The notes under the pieces are model-generated. The model was not told the DNA's origin. It ran no database searches and saw only the letters and a list, made by a program, of their open reading frames with translations. 64,000 nt of DNA, taken from contig NZ_CP079925.1 in the NCBI RefSeq assembly GCF_019355935.1, positions 1,860,001 through 1,924,000 of the forward strand, read 5' to 3'. The translations under genes and the position numbers were made by a program. The stretch is from Comamonas sp. Y33R10-2. GTDB lineage: Bacteria > Pseudomonadota > Gammaproteobacteria > Burkholderiales > Burkholderiaceae_C. Each line of letters opens with the position of its first letter. Position 1 is the first letter of the stretch. Of this stretch, positions 13,097 through 22,572 are shown piece by piece.

Positions 13097-13933
13097 TCAA
13101 GCTAATACCATCGACATCAAGGTCTGCCCCACATCCGCCTCGACCTTAAAGTCCAGCAGCGCATCCGCGCGCGTCACGCCTCGGTTGATGGCGATGATGC
13201 TTTTGCCCTGCTCATGCGCAGCCTGTGCAAAACGGTAGCCCGAATACACCATCAGGGATGAGCCGGCAATCAGCACCGCATCGGCGCTAGCCACGGCATC
13301 CATGCAAGTCTGCACCCTCTGGCGAGGCACGGTTTCGCCAAAAAAGACCACATCGGGTTTGATCAGGCCCGCGCCGCAATGAGGACAACTGGGCACCACA
13401 AACTGGCTGAAGTCTTGATGCTCTAGGTCGGCATCGCCATCCGGCGCGGGTGCTGCGTAGAGCTGCGCCCATGCAGGGTTCAAGGCCAGCAATTGCACTT
13501 GCAAATCAGCCCGCGCAAAGCGGTGGCCGCAGTCGGTGCAAATGACTTGATCAATGCGACCATGCAAGTCAACGGTGTGCTTGCTGCCAGCGGCTTCATG
13601 CAAGCCGTCCACATTCTGGGTAATCAGCAATTCAAGCCGGCCTTGCTGCTCTAGCAGCGCCAGCGCTTTATGGGCCGCGCCAGGTTGGGCTTGGGCCATG
13701 ACTCGCCAGCCCAACATAGATCGCGCCCAGTAGCGCTGGCGCACCAGCGCATCGCCCATAAAGGCTTGATAAGTCACAGGCTGCGGGCGCTTCCACTGCC
13801 CGTTTTGGTCGCGGTAGTCCGGAATACCCACTTCGGTGCTGCAGCCTGCACCGCCAATCACCAGAAGGCGCGGGTGGGCATGCGCCCAGTCTTGCAAGCG
13901 CCACAGCGCCAAGGGTTCAGCAATATGAGTCAA
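13097..13933 (-). CDS. Sir2-family NAD-dependent protein deacylase (sirtuin)
   Basis: Sirtuin of about 278 residues that would remove acyl groups from lysines with NAD. The NAD pocket reads IGGAGCSTEVGIPDYRD, a variant of the usual GAGxS motif. The catalytic TQNVDGLHEAAG and the general-base His in VDLHG are present. The zinc site has CTDC and CPHC pairs. GSSLMVYSG and AINRG complete the fold. Start is uncertain: a TTG at 13933 sits eight bases after the upstream cardiolipin synthase stop and gives a family-like N-terminus (THIAEPLALW); a TTG at 13969 would overlap that gene by 29 bp. It is probably cotranscribed with the cardiolipin synthase gene. Confidence 0.88.
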   Translation of the reverse strand: MTHIAEPLALWRLQDWAHAHPRLLVIGGAGCSTEVGIPDYRDQNGQWKRPQPVTYQAFMGDALVRQRYWARSMLGWRVMAQAQPGAAHKALALLEQQGRLELLITQNVDGLHEAAGSKHTVDLHGRIDQVICTDCGHRFARADLQVQLLALNPAWAQLYAAPAPDGDADLEHQDFSQFVVPSCPHCGAGLIKPDVVFFGETVPRQRVQTCMDAVASADAVLIAGSSLMVYSGYRFAQAAHEQGKSIIAINRGVTRADALLDFKVEADVGQTLMSMVLA

Positions 13934-13940
13934 GTTTTTC

Positions 13941-15395
13941 TTACAACAACGGGGATAACAGGCGCGCAACAGAGCCAGACAGACGGCTGCGAAAGCCTTT
14001 TTCGCTGCGATAGACGACAGCCATGGACTGCTCTAGATCTTCCTCAAACTGTGCAGCCAGCGCTTGATTGAGTTCTGGCCCGTAACCAATCACACAGACT
14101 TCATAGTTCAAAAAGAAGCTGCGGTAGTCAAAATTGGCCGTGCCAATCATGCCCATGTATTCATCAACCACCAGTGTCTTGGAGTGCAGCATGCGGGCCT
14201 CGTATTCATAGACATGCACTCCGCAGCGAATCAGTTCATCAAAGTAAGAGCGCGCAGCGGCGGTCACAAAAGCAGAATCAGACTTTTTTGGCACCAAAAT
14301 ACGCACATTCACACCGCGCAGCGCAGCATTTGTGAGTGCGGCCAAGGCCCCCTCAGTGGGCACAAAGTAAGGCGTGGTCAGCCAAATGCGCTGCTGCGCT
14401 GCGTTGATGGTGGCGAGGTATGCGCGGTAGATGGCGTCGAGTTGGTCATCCGGGCCAGATGTGACCACTTGCATGGGAATGGGCCCATCTTCGCAATCAG
14501 GCAAAAAATCATCTAAATCATCGGGCAAGTGATAGGCGTCATTGCCACGGGTGTATGCCCAGTCTTCCAGAAATACCGTCTGCAGCCAGTTGACGACAGA
14601 GCCTTCGACCCGAATATGTACGTCGTGATAGGCATCAGCCCGAATGCGCTTGTTTTCTTCATCGGTCACGTTCACGCCGCCTGTAAAGCCGACTTTGCCA
14701 TCGCAAATCAAAATCTTGCGGTGGGTGCGAAAGTTGACCACTGGCCGCAGCCGCCGTCCGATCTTGGAATCGTGAAAGCGCAGCACCTCAGCGCCGGCTT
14801 GCTGCAGCGGCTCAATAAACTTGCGCCCCAGTTTTTTAGAGCCCAAGGCATCGACCAAGAACCGCACTTGCACGCCTTCGCGGGCTTTGGCGATCAGTAG
14901 ATCGCGCAGCGCCGTACCGGTCTCGTCGGGCTCATAGATGTAGTACTCCAGATGCACATGGTGGCGTGCGGCGCGCACGGCATCGGCAATGGCATCAAAC
15001 GTGGCTGCGCCGCCCACCAGCAGGTTCATCGAGGTTGCAGTGCTGACCGGGAAGTCCGTCGTCATGCCTACCAGTCGAGCCACTTGCCGTAGGCGCTCTT
15101 GCTGCGCCGGTATGCGCGCGCGCAGCTTTTGCATGCTGGTACGCACCCGTGCGTGCTTGCGCGAGCGCAGCCGCTTGATGCGTTGGCGCTTCATGCGCTG
15201 CGGGCCAAAGTAGTAATAGACCAGCAAGCCCACCACGGGCAGCGCCGCCATAGACAAAAGCCAGCTCAGCGTAGCAACGGGCTGGCTGCGCTGCAGCAAG
15301 ATCCAGACACCCACCACAACGACATACAGCGTCCAGATAGCAGACATCCAGAGCTTGACGTTTTCATGGCTGAGCTGGGCGGATATCCAGTCCAA
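13941..15395 (-). CDS. clsA: Cardiolipin synthase, phospholipase D type
   Basis: Membrane enzyme of 484 residues that makes cardiolipin from two phosphatidylglycerols. Two N-terminal membrane helices (IWTLYVVVVGVWILL and LSWLLSMAALPVVGLLVYYY) are followed by two PLD catalytic motifs, HRKILICDGKVGFTGG and HSKTLVVDEYMGMIGTANFD. I chose a TTG start at 15395 because a perfect AGGAG lies seven bases upstream; the length then matches ClsA. An ATG at 15347 is the other option. The next gene, a sirtuin, starts within a few bases of the stop, so the two are likely cotranscribed. Confidence 0.9.
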   Translation of the reverse strand: MDWISAQLSHENVKLWMSAIWTLYVVVVGVWILLQRSQPVATLSWLLSMAALPVVGLLVYYYFGPQRMKRQRIKRLRSRKHARVRTSMQKLRARIPAQQERLRQVARLVGMTTDFPVSTATSMNLLVGGAATFDAIADAVRAARHHVHLEYYIYEPDETGTALRDLLIAKAREGVQVRFLVDALGSKKLGRKFIEPLQQAGAEVLRFHDSKIGRRLRPVVNFRTHRKILICDGKVGFTGGVNVTDEENKRIRADAYHDVHIRVEGSVVNWLQTVFLEDWAYTRGNDAYHLPDDLDDFLPDCEDGPIPMQVVTSGPDDQLDAIYRAYLATINAAQQRIWLTTPYFVPTEGALAALTNAALRGVNVRILVPKKSDSAFVTAAARSYFDELIRCGVHVYEYEARMLHSKTLVVDEYMGMIGTANFDYRSFFLNYEVCVIGYGPELNQALAAQFEEDLEQSMAVVYRSEKGFRSRLSGSVARLLSPLL

Positions 15396-15531
15396 TTTCA
15401 CACTCCTATGGGCAGATTGGCAGTTGAAGCACAGCCATGCTCGCACACTATGCTGGATTCATGTCTGCGAACGTCGTATTTTTAGCCCTACGGGTGCTTT
15501 AACACTGCTCAAAAAGCGTACATTCATACGC

Positions 15532-15816
15532 ATGATTTCTGAACTCATCACCACCCTCGCCCAGACCCGTAAAGCCGCCCGCATCACTCAGGCCGACTTA
15601 GCCGAGCGCGCAGGCTTATCGCGCATGGCCGTGCAGCGCACTGAAACCGGCGATGTAGACCCGCGCTTTTCCACCCTGCAAGAAATGGCGCGCGTGCTGG
15701 GTATGGAGTTGATGGCGGTACCCAAGGGATTACATGGCCAAGTGCAGGCGCTGATTCAAGCGAGCACCAGTGAAGCAGCAGCTCCAGCGGATAAAACGGC
15801 CAGCAAAGAGTCTTGA
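15532..15816 (+). CDS. XRE-family HTH protein, HipB-like, without a HipA partner
   Basis: Small DNA-binding protein of 94 residues. An XRE helix-turn-helix runs from ITQADLAERAGLSRMAVQRTETG to TLQEMARVLGMEL (residues about 19-61), the pattern of HipB-like antitoxins. The Ala/Ser/Lys-rich C-terminus is low complexity. No hipA-like kinase gene follows; the next gene, 118 bp away, codes for a GAF protein. It may be an orphan regulator or the remnant of a toxin-antitoxin pair. ATG 15532 begins MISELITT; longer in-frame extensions overlap the divergent clsA start and look non-coding. Confidence 0.8.
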   Translation: MISELITTLAQTRKAARITQADLAERAGLSRMAVQRTETGDVDPRFSTLQEMARVLGMELMAVPKGLHGQVQALIQASTSEAAAPADKTASKES

Positions 15817-15934
15817 AGGCTGGAATCAGCATCAAGCCTGCATTGAACTCAAGATCTTACGTATTGTTAATACCTCAAATGAGGGCGCTCAGCCACAATC
15901 AGTGGGTTTAACAACACCGCTCAAGGCTTGATAT

Positions 15935-16474
15935 ATGGCTATTCACAATTGGGATTACGCACCAGAAGCGTTGGAGGTCGAGGTCAGCGAGTTGCTTTTG
16001 GCCACAGCGGATCAAAGCGATGAACTGATTGACGAGAGCGTGCGTCAGGTCTTGCACGACCTGCGCCAGAACCTTTCGATGGATGTGATTTTTGTCTCAG
16101 AAATCCGCAATGGCCAGCGCATGTTTAAGCATGTGGACACGGCAGCAGGCAAAGAGCTAATTGCCACCGGCGGCGGTGGGCCTTTGGAAGAGTCGTTTTG
16201 CATGTACGTGTTGGATGGCCGCCTGCCTATGCTGGTCAACGACGTGGCCAAGCACCCCGCCTTCCCTTTGCTGCCCACCACACCGTTTCGCATAGGCGCG
16301 CACATCAGTACGCCCATCGTGCTGGCCAGTGGCAAGATCTACGGCACGCTTTGCTGCTTTAGCCAAACGGCCGATGAAAGCTTGACTGCCAAAGACCTCA
16401 ATAAACTTGAATGCGTGGCTAAGATTGCAGCCAAACGCATCGATATCAGGCAGGCTCAAGATTTGCAGAAATAA
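15935..16474 (+). CDS. GAF-domain protein
   Basis: Cytoplasmic protein of 179 residues that is nearly all one GAF domain (residues about 30-170). Typical segments are SMDVIFVSEIRNGQRMFKHV, EESFCMYVLDGRLPMLVND and HISTPIVLASGKIYGTLCCF. No output domain (kinase, GGDEF, HTH) is attached, so it may sense a small molecule and act on a partner protein. It sits between the orphan HTH gene and the chromate transporter genes, with no sure operon link. Confidence 0.82.
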   Translation: MAIHNWDYAPEALEVEVSELLLATADQSDELIDESVRQVLHDLRQNLSMDVIFVSEIRNGQRMFKHVDTAAGKELIATGGGGPLEESFCMYVLDGRLPMLVNDVAKHPAFPLLPTTPFRIGAHISTPIVLASGKIYGTLCCFSQTADESLTAKDLNKLECVAKIAAKRIDIRQAQDLQK

Positions 16475-16534
16475 TTGCAAAAAAGAGAACTGCAGCAGCC
16501 ACATAAAAAACAGCGGCAGGCGCATTAAAAAATA

Positions 16535-17167
16535 ATGAGACAACCCTCCCCCTCGCCCACCGCCCCTTCACTTTCTGACTCTTCTTCTGACGATTCTTCA
16601 TCCTTCGCGCTGAACGAGCGCCCCCGGCCTAGCAACCTTCGCGAGCTGTTCTGGTCCATGACCTTTCTGGCCCTGCAGGGTTTTGGCGGCGTGCTGGCCG
16701 TTGTGCAGCGTGAACTGGTTGAAAAGCGCCAATGGCTGAGCAACGAGGAATTCATGGAGGACTGGGCGGTGGCCCAGATCATGCCCGGCCCCAATGTGGT
16801 CAATCTGTCCATCATGCTGGGCGATCGCTACTTCGGCTGGCGCGGCGCGCTGGCAGGTCTGTGCGGCATGTTGCTCTTTCCGATGGTAGTAGTCATCAGC
16901 CTCACACTGGTCTACGCCCAGTTTGCAAGCCACCCAGCAGTTGCCGGTGCGCTGCGCGGCATGGGCGCTGTGGCCGCCGGCTTGGTCGCAGGCATGGGCC
17001 TTAAGCTAGCAGGTACGCTGCGCAAGCACCCATTGGGCAAATGGTATTGCGCGGGTCTGGCCATCGCCGCCTTTGTACTGGTGGCCGTAATGCGCTTGCC
17101 ACTGGTCTGGGCCTTGGTTTTAGTGGGCGGCACAGGCTGCGTGCTGACGTACCGAAAGCTGACATGA
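16535..17167 (+). CDS. Chromate transporter subunit, first short-chain CHR protein
   Basis: Membrane protein of 210 residues with one CHR domain. The signature LALQGFGGVLAVVQREL followed by EEFMEDWAVAQIMPGPNVVN is that of ChrA-type chromate exporters. A hydrophilic Ser/Asp-rich N-terminal tail of about 30 residues precedes the first helix. The stop overlaps the next start in an ATGA, so the two halves are translationally coupled and probably work as a heterodimer. The substrate in this organism may be chromate or another anion. Confidence 0.88.
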   Translation: MRQPSPSPTAPSLSDSSSDDSSSFALNERPRPSNLRELFWSMTFLALQGFGGVLAVVQRELVEKRQWLSNEEFMEDWAVAQIMPGPNVVNLSIMLGDRYFGWRGALAGLCGMLLFPMVVVISLTLVYAQFASHPAVAGALRGMGAVAAGLVAGMGLKLAGTLRKHPLGKWYCAGLAIAAFVLVAVMRLPLVWALVLVGGTGCVLTYRKLT

Positions 17168-17763
17168 GCGGCCTGACCATTCAGCTGACTACAACAGACT
17201 GGTTTCACCTGCTGGTCTATTTTTTAACGCTCTCCCTCATGGCCGTAGGCGGCGCAATTACGGCAGCCCCTGATATGCATCGCCACCTAGTCGATGGCAA
17301 TCATTGGCTGACCGAGACACAGTTCACCAGCTCCATCGCTATCGCGCAGGCCGCACCCGGCCCGAACGTGCTGTTTATCGCCTTGCTAGGCTGGAATGTG
17401 GGTCTGAATGCTGGCGGCGGCAGCGGAGCAGCCGCATGGACTTTGGGTGCCTTGGGCGTTGCTGTATGTATGGTGGGCATTTTGCTGCCCAGCTCACTGC
17501 TGACTTGGCAGGCATCGCGCTGGGGGCAGCGCAACCGTGACAATCGCAGCGTGCGCGCCTTCAAGCAGGGTATGGCACCGCTGGTCATTGGTCTGCTACT
17601 GGCCACCGGCTGGCTGCTGGGCAGCGCCAGCGGTCAATGGCAACAAGACTGGAAGCTGTGGCTGCTCAGCCTAGTTTGTACGCTAATGGTCTGGCGCACA
17701 CGCATTCATCTGCTATGGCTACTCGCAGCTGGCGCAGGGCTAGGAGCCTTGCATTGGGTATAA
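17164..17763 (+). CDS. Chromate transporter subunit, second short-chain CHR protein
   Basis: Membrane protein of 199 residues with one CHR domain. Its signature AVGGAITAAPDMHRHLV plus TQFTSSIAIAQAAPGPNVLF mirrors the first subunit. The ATG overlaps the upstream stop (ATGA). Together the genes form the split version of the long-chain ChrA exporter, in which the two homologous halves insert with opposite orientation. Confidence 0.88.
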   Translation: MSGLTIQLTTTDWFHLLVYFLTLSLMAVGGAITAAPDMHRHLVDGNHWLTETQFTSSIAIAQAAPGPNVLFIALLGWNVGLNAGGGSGAAAWTLGALGVAVCMVGILLPSSLLTWQASRWGQRNRDNRSVRAFKQGMAPLVIGLLLATGWLLGSASGQWQQDWKLWLLSLVCTLMVWRTRIHLLWLLAAGAGLGALHWV

Positions 17764-17784
17764 AAATTCAATGATTTATGTCTG

Positions 17785-17817
17785 AAGTGCTTATCTATCA
17801 AGCACTAGCAGCTATTA
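17785..17817. repeat. Short dispersed intergenic element with AGCACTAGCAGCTATT core
   Basis: The text AAGTGCTT ... AAGCACTAGCAGCTATT forms an imperfect hairpin after the second chromate transporter gene. A closely related core, AAGCGCTAGTAGCTATT, occurs between the acyl-CoA dehydrogenase and thiolase genes near 29450-29475. From memory, such elements are common between genes in Comamonadaceae. Confidence 0.4.
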
Positions 17818-18030
17818 ATTTGAGAATGAACCGTAAAAACCTGGCTCAGCGCAAGCAAGTGCTGGGCTTTGTAGCTGTCTCGCGATGCTTGAATCAAGCG
17901 CATGCAATAAAAGCGAACGCAACAAATGCTTAAAACAAGGGGAAATCCTTAAAAATCAAGCGCTAAGAGTGAAATATTAAGCGTCCACAATAGATGTGTC
18001 TCATTGCTTGATATTGCACAAGACCAGCAC

Positions 18031-19995
18031 ATGAATAAATCGGGATCACTATTCACACTTCAGCAAACCATGCAGTCCGCAGCATTGGCATGGGGGCTAG
18101 TTGATGTCCAGACGATGGGTTTGAGTTTTTGCAATCCAGCTTTGGAACGCCACCTAGAGCTTTGCCGCTTGCCCAGCCCTCTTAATCTACAGATTTTTGC
18201 TCATGCCAAGCAGGCAATTACCGAGTGCCTTGAGACAGGCAAAGAGGTCAGCACCGAATTACCCGAAAGCATCGGACACTGGCACTTCTCCCCCGTGCTT
18301 GCAGATGAGGGCATTGCTGCGGTGCAGTGTTATGTGCTGCAGCCCCGCACCCCGCTGCATCAGTCGCAGCTAGAGCTGGGCCTTGGCCATATCAACTACT
18401 TTGAAGTCTTTCTGGACCACCTGCCCTATCAGGTCTGGATTGCGACGCCACACGGCGAACTCACTTGGCTTAACCGCGCCCTGCATGAATACGCCTATGG
18501 GCAAGTTCTTCCATTGAATCTCAATGAAGGTATCTGGATCGATATCGTTCACCCCGACGATCTGGCCACCGTCAACACAGGCTTGTCACGCGCACTGATC
18601 ACGGGCAAGTCCACGGGATACCGGCTGCGCATCAAGCACCATGATGGTGATTACCACTGGTTTTTTGCCTCGCTCTCTCCCGTTAAAAATGATGAGGGAC
18701 AGGCGCTCTACTGGGTTGGTGCCAATCTCAGCATTGATGGTCTGAGGCAGTCTGAAAATCAGCTGCGCGATCAAATCACCACGCTCAACCACCAGCTCAT
18801 GCTCAAGCAGCGGGCGCTGGAGCAATCCGAAACCCATCTGGCACAGGCGCAAAAGATGAGCATGGTCAACCAGCTCTCAGCCGGCGTCGTGCATGACATG
18901 AAGAACCTGCTCTTCATCAGCGGCCTGCACGCTGGCCTGCTGCAAAAGCAATTGGCCGAGCCCGAGCAGCGCGAGCATGTAGATGTCATTCTCAACACCC
19001 TTCAAAAAGCCGGCAGTCTGGCCTCGAATTTGACCGGCTTCAGCAGCCGCAAATCAATGCAGCTTGCCGCAGCCGATCCACGTGTGCTGGTTCGAGATCT
19101 GGAAACATTACTAAACAAGGCCGTGGGGCAGAACGCAAGCTTGCAACTACATATTGCCGCCAGCGTCTGGCCCATCAGCGTGGACAAGTTGTATTTTGAA
19201 AATTCATTGATCAACCTTTGCATTAACGCTCGCGATGCGACCGAAGCGCGCGGACAGATCACGTTGACAATGGAAAACATGCTGCTCAAACGTCCCAGCC
19301 ATGTCGGTGAGCATGTCATGGTCAGCGTGACCGATAACGGCACTGGAATGAGCCAAGAGGTACTGGCCCGCATTTTTGACATGTTCTTCACCACCAAGCC
19401 CGAGGGCGAAGGTGCAGGCCTGGGCTTACCGATGGTGAAAAATTTCATGGATCAAGTTCACGGCTTGATTGAGGTCGAAAGCACCCCGGGTCTGGGCACT
19501 ACCGTCAGCCTGTATTTCCCTCGTGCTGCGCCCCAGACTGCTTCACTGGACCAAAACAAGCACAGCGAAAAAGATGCTCCAGCAACGATCTTGCTCATAG
19601 AACCCGATCTGGATACACGCAACACAATAGCTAAGCAGCTATATGAACAGGGCTATGAGATCGTCACGGCCTACCAGCCTGAGGTGGCACTGCGCTACAT
19701 CAGCAACGGCTTGAAGGTCAATCTCGTCATTGTTGCGAATCAAGTGCCCGGCCTGATGAGCATCACGCAAATGCAGGACCAGCTCAGCGCAAAGGCGCTT
19801 GCCATTCCAATCATCATTACCGGCGTTGAATCAGGCATGCGCTCTGAGAGCAAGGACAAGCTCCTTGGCGCCAGCGACTGCGTAACCATGAGCAACCCAC
19901 TGAATGTGGACGAGCTGGCACACACCGTACAAAGCCTGCTGAATGCAGATCGCGCAGACTCTCAAGACTCTTCGTTTGACCAGTTGCCTGCATGA
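18031..19995 (+). CDS. PAS-domain hybrid histidine kinase with a degenerate receiver domain
   Basis: Cytoplasmic sensor kinase of 654 residues. A PAS domain covers about residues 120-245 (VWIATPHGELTWLNRA, WIDIVHPDDLATV). A coiled stretch leads to the dimerisation domain with the phospho-acceptor His288 in AGVVHDMKN. The ATPase domain has an N box (NSLINLCINARDA), DNGTGM, and GAGLGLPMV. A C-terminal receiver fold spans about 519-640, but the phospho-acceptor Asp is Ala569 (LVIVANQVPG) and the conserved Lys is Asn622 (TMSNP), so it cannot work as a normal receiver. No membrane segments are seen. No response-regulator gene is adjacent. ATG 18031 was chosen over a TTG at 18004. Confidence 0.87.
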   Translation: MNKSGSLFTLQQTMQSAALAWGLVDVQTMGLSFCNPALERHLELCRLPSPLNLQIFAHAKQAITECLETGKEVSTELPESIGHWHFSPVLADEGIAAVQCYVLQPRTPLHQSQLELGLGHINYFEVFLDHLPYQVWIATPHGELTWLNRALHEYAYGQVLPLNLNEGIWIDIVHPDDLATVNTGLSRALITGKSTGYRLRIKHHDGDYHWFFASLSPVKNDEGQALYWVGANLSIDGLRQSENQLRDQITTLNHQLMLKQRALEQSETHLAQAQKMSMVNQLSAGVVHDMKNLLFISGLHAGLLQKQLAEPEQREHVDVILNTLQKAGSLASNLTGFSSRKSMQLAAADPRVLVRDLETLLNKAVGQNASLQLHIAASVWPISVDKLYFENSLINLCINARDATEARGQITLTMENMLLKRPSHVGEHVMVSVTDNGTGMSQEVLARIFDMFFTTKPEGEGAGLGLPMVKNFMDQVHGLIEVESTPGLGTTVSLYFPRAAPQTASLDQNKHSEKDAPATILLIEPDLDTRNTIAKQLYEQGYEIVTAYQPEVALRYISNGLKVNLVIVANQVPGLMSITQMQDQLSAKALAIPIIITGVESGMRSESKDKLLGASDCVTMSNPLNVDELAHTVQSLLNADRADSQDSSFDQLPA

Positions 19996-20096
19996 AATCA
20001 GGCGCTGGGAGATAAACGGATCAACTGGCAGGCCAAGCTAGCGACAGATAGCCTCAACCCTTGAGCCTTAACACTTAAGTCTCAATCGCCCGTAAA

Positions 20097-20127
20097 AAAG
20101 CGCCCCTGCGTTAGCAGAAGGCGCTTT
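20097..20127 (-). terminator. Terminator downstream of rlmB
   Basis: Stem AAAGCGCC / GGCGCTTT (20097-20104 with 20120-20127) with an inner CTGC / GCAG pairing. On the minus strand it runs into a T-tract, which fits termination of rlmB. It lies between convergent genes. Confidence 0.78.
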
Positions 20128-20166
20128 GTGGCTCAGGCCTAAAGAGGCTAAGCGGCTATAGCTGCG

Positions 20167-20952
20167 TTAAAGCTTAGGGGTGCTGCTACCCACTGCAGCA
20201 CCTGCGGCGATACGCTGGCGCAGGGCTTCATACAAACACACACCGCTGGCAACAGACACATTCAGGCTTTCAACCGCGCCCTGCATGGGGATGCTGATGA
20301 GCGCATCGCAGGTCTTACGGGTGAGCTGGCGCATACCGTCGCCTTCAGCGCCCAGCACCAAGGCAGTGGGCCCAGTCAGGTCTATTTGATAGAGATGCTT
20401 GTCCGCATCACCACTGGTGCCAATAATCCAAACGCCGCGGTCTTTCAATTCCTTGAGCGTGCGGGCCAGATTGGTCACCATGAAATAAGGCACGGTTTCA
20501 GCTGCGCCGCTGGCCACTTTAGCCACGGTCGCGTTAATGCCGGCAGCATGATCCTTTGGCGCGATCACGGCGTGCACGCCAGCGCCATCGGCCACGCGCA
20601 AGCAAGCGCCAAGGTTATGCGGATCAGTCACGCCGTCAAGCACCAGCAGCAAAGGCGACTTAACGCCTTCGGCTTCCAAGTCCTCTAGCAACTCGTTCAA
20701 GGTACGTGTGTCCTTGATTTCTTCCACGCGAGCCGCCACGCCTTGGTGACCGTGCGAGCCAGCCAGCTTGGCAAGACGCAGCGCATCGGCTTCGATCAGG
20801 CGAACTCCGGCCTCTTTGGCGCGATCCAGAAACTGGCGCATACGCGCATCACGGCGCGAGGACTCGAAATAAACTTCGACGATGGATTGGGGGGCGGTCT
20901 TCAGACGCACGCCGACGGCGTGAAAGCCGAAAAGAACTTTAGGGGACGACAT
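20167..20952 (-). CDS. rlmB: 23S rRNA (guanosine-2'-O-)-methyltransferase RlmB
   Basis: SPOUT-class methyltransferase of 261 residues that methylates G2251 of 23S rRNA. An N-terminal substrate-binding domain ([12 protein letters not shown]) leads to the catalytic domain with the three SpoU motifs: [30 protein letters not shown] and [20 protein letters not shown], which form the deep trefoil knot. Length matches the family. In many betaproteobacteria rlmB follows rnr; here only an unannotated 302-bp gap lies upstream, so it appears to be on its own. Confidence 0.95.
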   Translation of the reverse strand: MSSPKVLFGFHAVGVRLKTAPQSIVEVYFESSRRDARMRQFLDRAKEAGVRLIEADALRLAKLAGSHGHQGVAARVEEIKDTRTLNELLEDLEAEGVKSPLLLVLDGVTDPHNLGACLRVADGAGVHAVIAPKDHAAGINATVAKVASGAAETVPYFMVTNLARTLKELKDRGVWIIGTSGDADKHLYQIDLTGPTALVLGAEGDGMRQLTRKTCDALISIPMQGAVESLNVSVASGVCLYEALRQRIAAGAAVGSSTPKL

Positions 20953-21254
20953 AGGGCCGCATTATCCCGGCCTTTTCATCAGGCAGCGCGCGCAGGGCCA
21001 TGCCTAGGCTGAGCACTGTGTTTTTTCAATCCAGCTACACTGCGCCACCAAAAGATACGGGTAGCTGTTAAGTGCAAGTCAGAGCAGAGTTTTTGATGAA
21101 TGCAAGCCTTCGCACCAGGGTTGCATTAAAGCCCTGCACCAGCACATAAAGCCTTACCCGGCCTTCAAGACGGCTCCGAAATTGACCTCACCTTGCCCAT
21201 GCTCGGTGGGTCAACTGCCTTGCTTTCCCACCTATTCCACCAAAAAGATTCAGC
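20953..21254. other. 302-bp divergent intergenic region, rlmB / sstT
   Basis: Should contain the promoters of rlmB (minus) and sstT (plus). I see no gene, no clear operator and no strong hairpin here. Confidence 0.4.
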
Positions 21255-22487
21255 ATGCTCAACGCTTTGCTCGATAAGCTTAATCGCACCAGCTTGGTGC
21301 TGCAGATTGTGATTGCCCTCGTTTTGGGCGGTCTCGTGGCCTGGCTCTTGCCGGCTGCGGCGCAGCCCGCATCTTTGCTGGGCACTTTGTTCATCTCAGC
21401 TCTGAAAGCTGTCGCACCTATTTTGGTGTTTTTGCTGGTGATTGCCGCCATTAGCAACCACCGTCCCGGCCAAGAAACCCAAATCAAGCCCGTCATTTGG
21501 CTGTATGTCATCGGCACATTGGCAGCCGCTTGCGTCGGTGTGGCAGCCAGCATGCTGTTCCCCTCAGTCATTCACTTTCGTGAAGCACCTGCTGCGCAAG
21601 GCGTGCCTGGTGAAATCAGCACGGTGTTGATGAACGTATTGAAAAGCGCGTTTGACAACCCCGTCAATGCCCTGCAGCAAGCCAACTACATTGGCATTCT
21701 GGCTTGGGCGATTGCTCTGGGCATCGCGCTGCGCCACGCCAATGACACCACGCGCACCCTGCTGGACGACTTGGGCAACGCCATCACCCGCGTCATTCAA
21801 GGTGTGATTCGCTTGGCTCCTTTCGGCATCTTCGGCCTAGTGGTGGCTACGTTTTCCGAAGGCGGTCTGGATGCGCTCAAAGACTATGCCCACCTGCTGG
21901 TCGTACTCGTCGGCTGCATGTTGTTTGTGGCGCTGGTGGTCAACCCCGTCATTGTCTGGACTCAAACCCGCCGCAACCCCTATCCGCTGGTGCTGACGTG
22001 CCTGCGCGAAAGCGCTGTGACTGCGTTCTTCACCCGTAGCTCGGCGGCCAACATCCCTGTCAATCTGGCGCTGGCTGAAAAGCTCAAGCTCGACAAAGAC
22101 ACCTACAGCATCTCCATCCCACTGGGCGCCACCATCAACATGGCCGGCGCGGCCATCACTATCAGCGTGTTGTCGCTGGCAGCGGCCAACACGTTAGGCA
22201 TTGCGGTGGATATTCCGACCGCTTTGTTGTTATGCGTGCTGGCTTCTGTCTGCGCCTGCGGCGCCTCTGGCGTAGCCGGTGGCTCGCTGCTGCTGATTCC
22301 GCTGGCCTGCAGCCTGTTCGGTATCTCCAACGATGTGGCCATGCAAGTTGTGGGCGTGGGCTATGTGATCGGCGTAATTCAGGATTCGACCGAGACCGCC
22401 CTCAACTCATCGACCGACGTGCTATTCACTGCTGCAGCCTCCCGCGCTGCCCAGCGCAAGGCGGGCGAAGAAGTGCCAGCCATCTAA
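21255..22487 (+). CDS. sstT: Sodium:serine/threonine symporter SstT
   Basis: Inner-membrane symporter of 410 residues in the dicarboxylate/amino acid:cation symporter family, importing serine and threonine with sodium. Family marks are the serine-rich hairpin [20 protein letters not shown], the [20 protein letters not shown] segment (NMAG in place of NMDG) and the [16 protein letters not shown] stretch. [18 protein letters not shown] near the C-terminus holds the conserved substrate-site acidic and Asn residues. Length is close to the 414 of the E. coli protein. A strong terminator follows. Confidence 0.94.
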   Translation: MLNALLDKLNRTSLVLQIVIALVLGGLVAWLLPAAAQPASLLGTLFISALKAVAPILVFLLVIAAISNHRPGQETQIKPVIWLYVIGTLAAACVGVAASMLFPSVIHFREAPAAQGVPGEISTVLMNVLKSAFDNPVNALQQANYIGILAWAIALGIALRHANDTTRTLLDDLGNAITRVIQGVIRLAPFGIFGLVVATFSEGGLDALKDYAHLLVVLVGCMLFVALVVNPVIVWTQTRRNPYPLVLTCLRESAVTAFFTRSSAANIPVNLALAEKLKLDKDTYSISIPLGATINMAGAAITISVLSLAAANTLGIAVDIPTALLLCVLASVCACGASGVAGGSLLLIPLACSLFGISNDVAMQVVGVGYVIGVIQDSTETALNSSTDVLFTAAASRAAQRKAGEEVPAI

Positions 22488-22524
22488 TGCAAAATTGATA
22501 GCTGCATGTCCATGCAACATCTAT

Positions 22525-22555
22525 AAAAAAGGCCTGTTTCATACAGGCCTTTTTT
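22525..22555 (+). terminator. Terminator after sstT
   Basis: Perfect 13-bp stem including the A and T tracts (22525-22537 with 22543-22555), loop TTCAT. Works in both directions between the convergent sstT and ABC ATPase genes. Confidence 0.92.
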
Positions 22556-22572
22556 GTGAGAAAGATTGGAAG

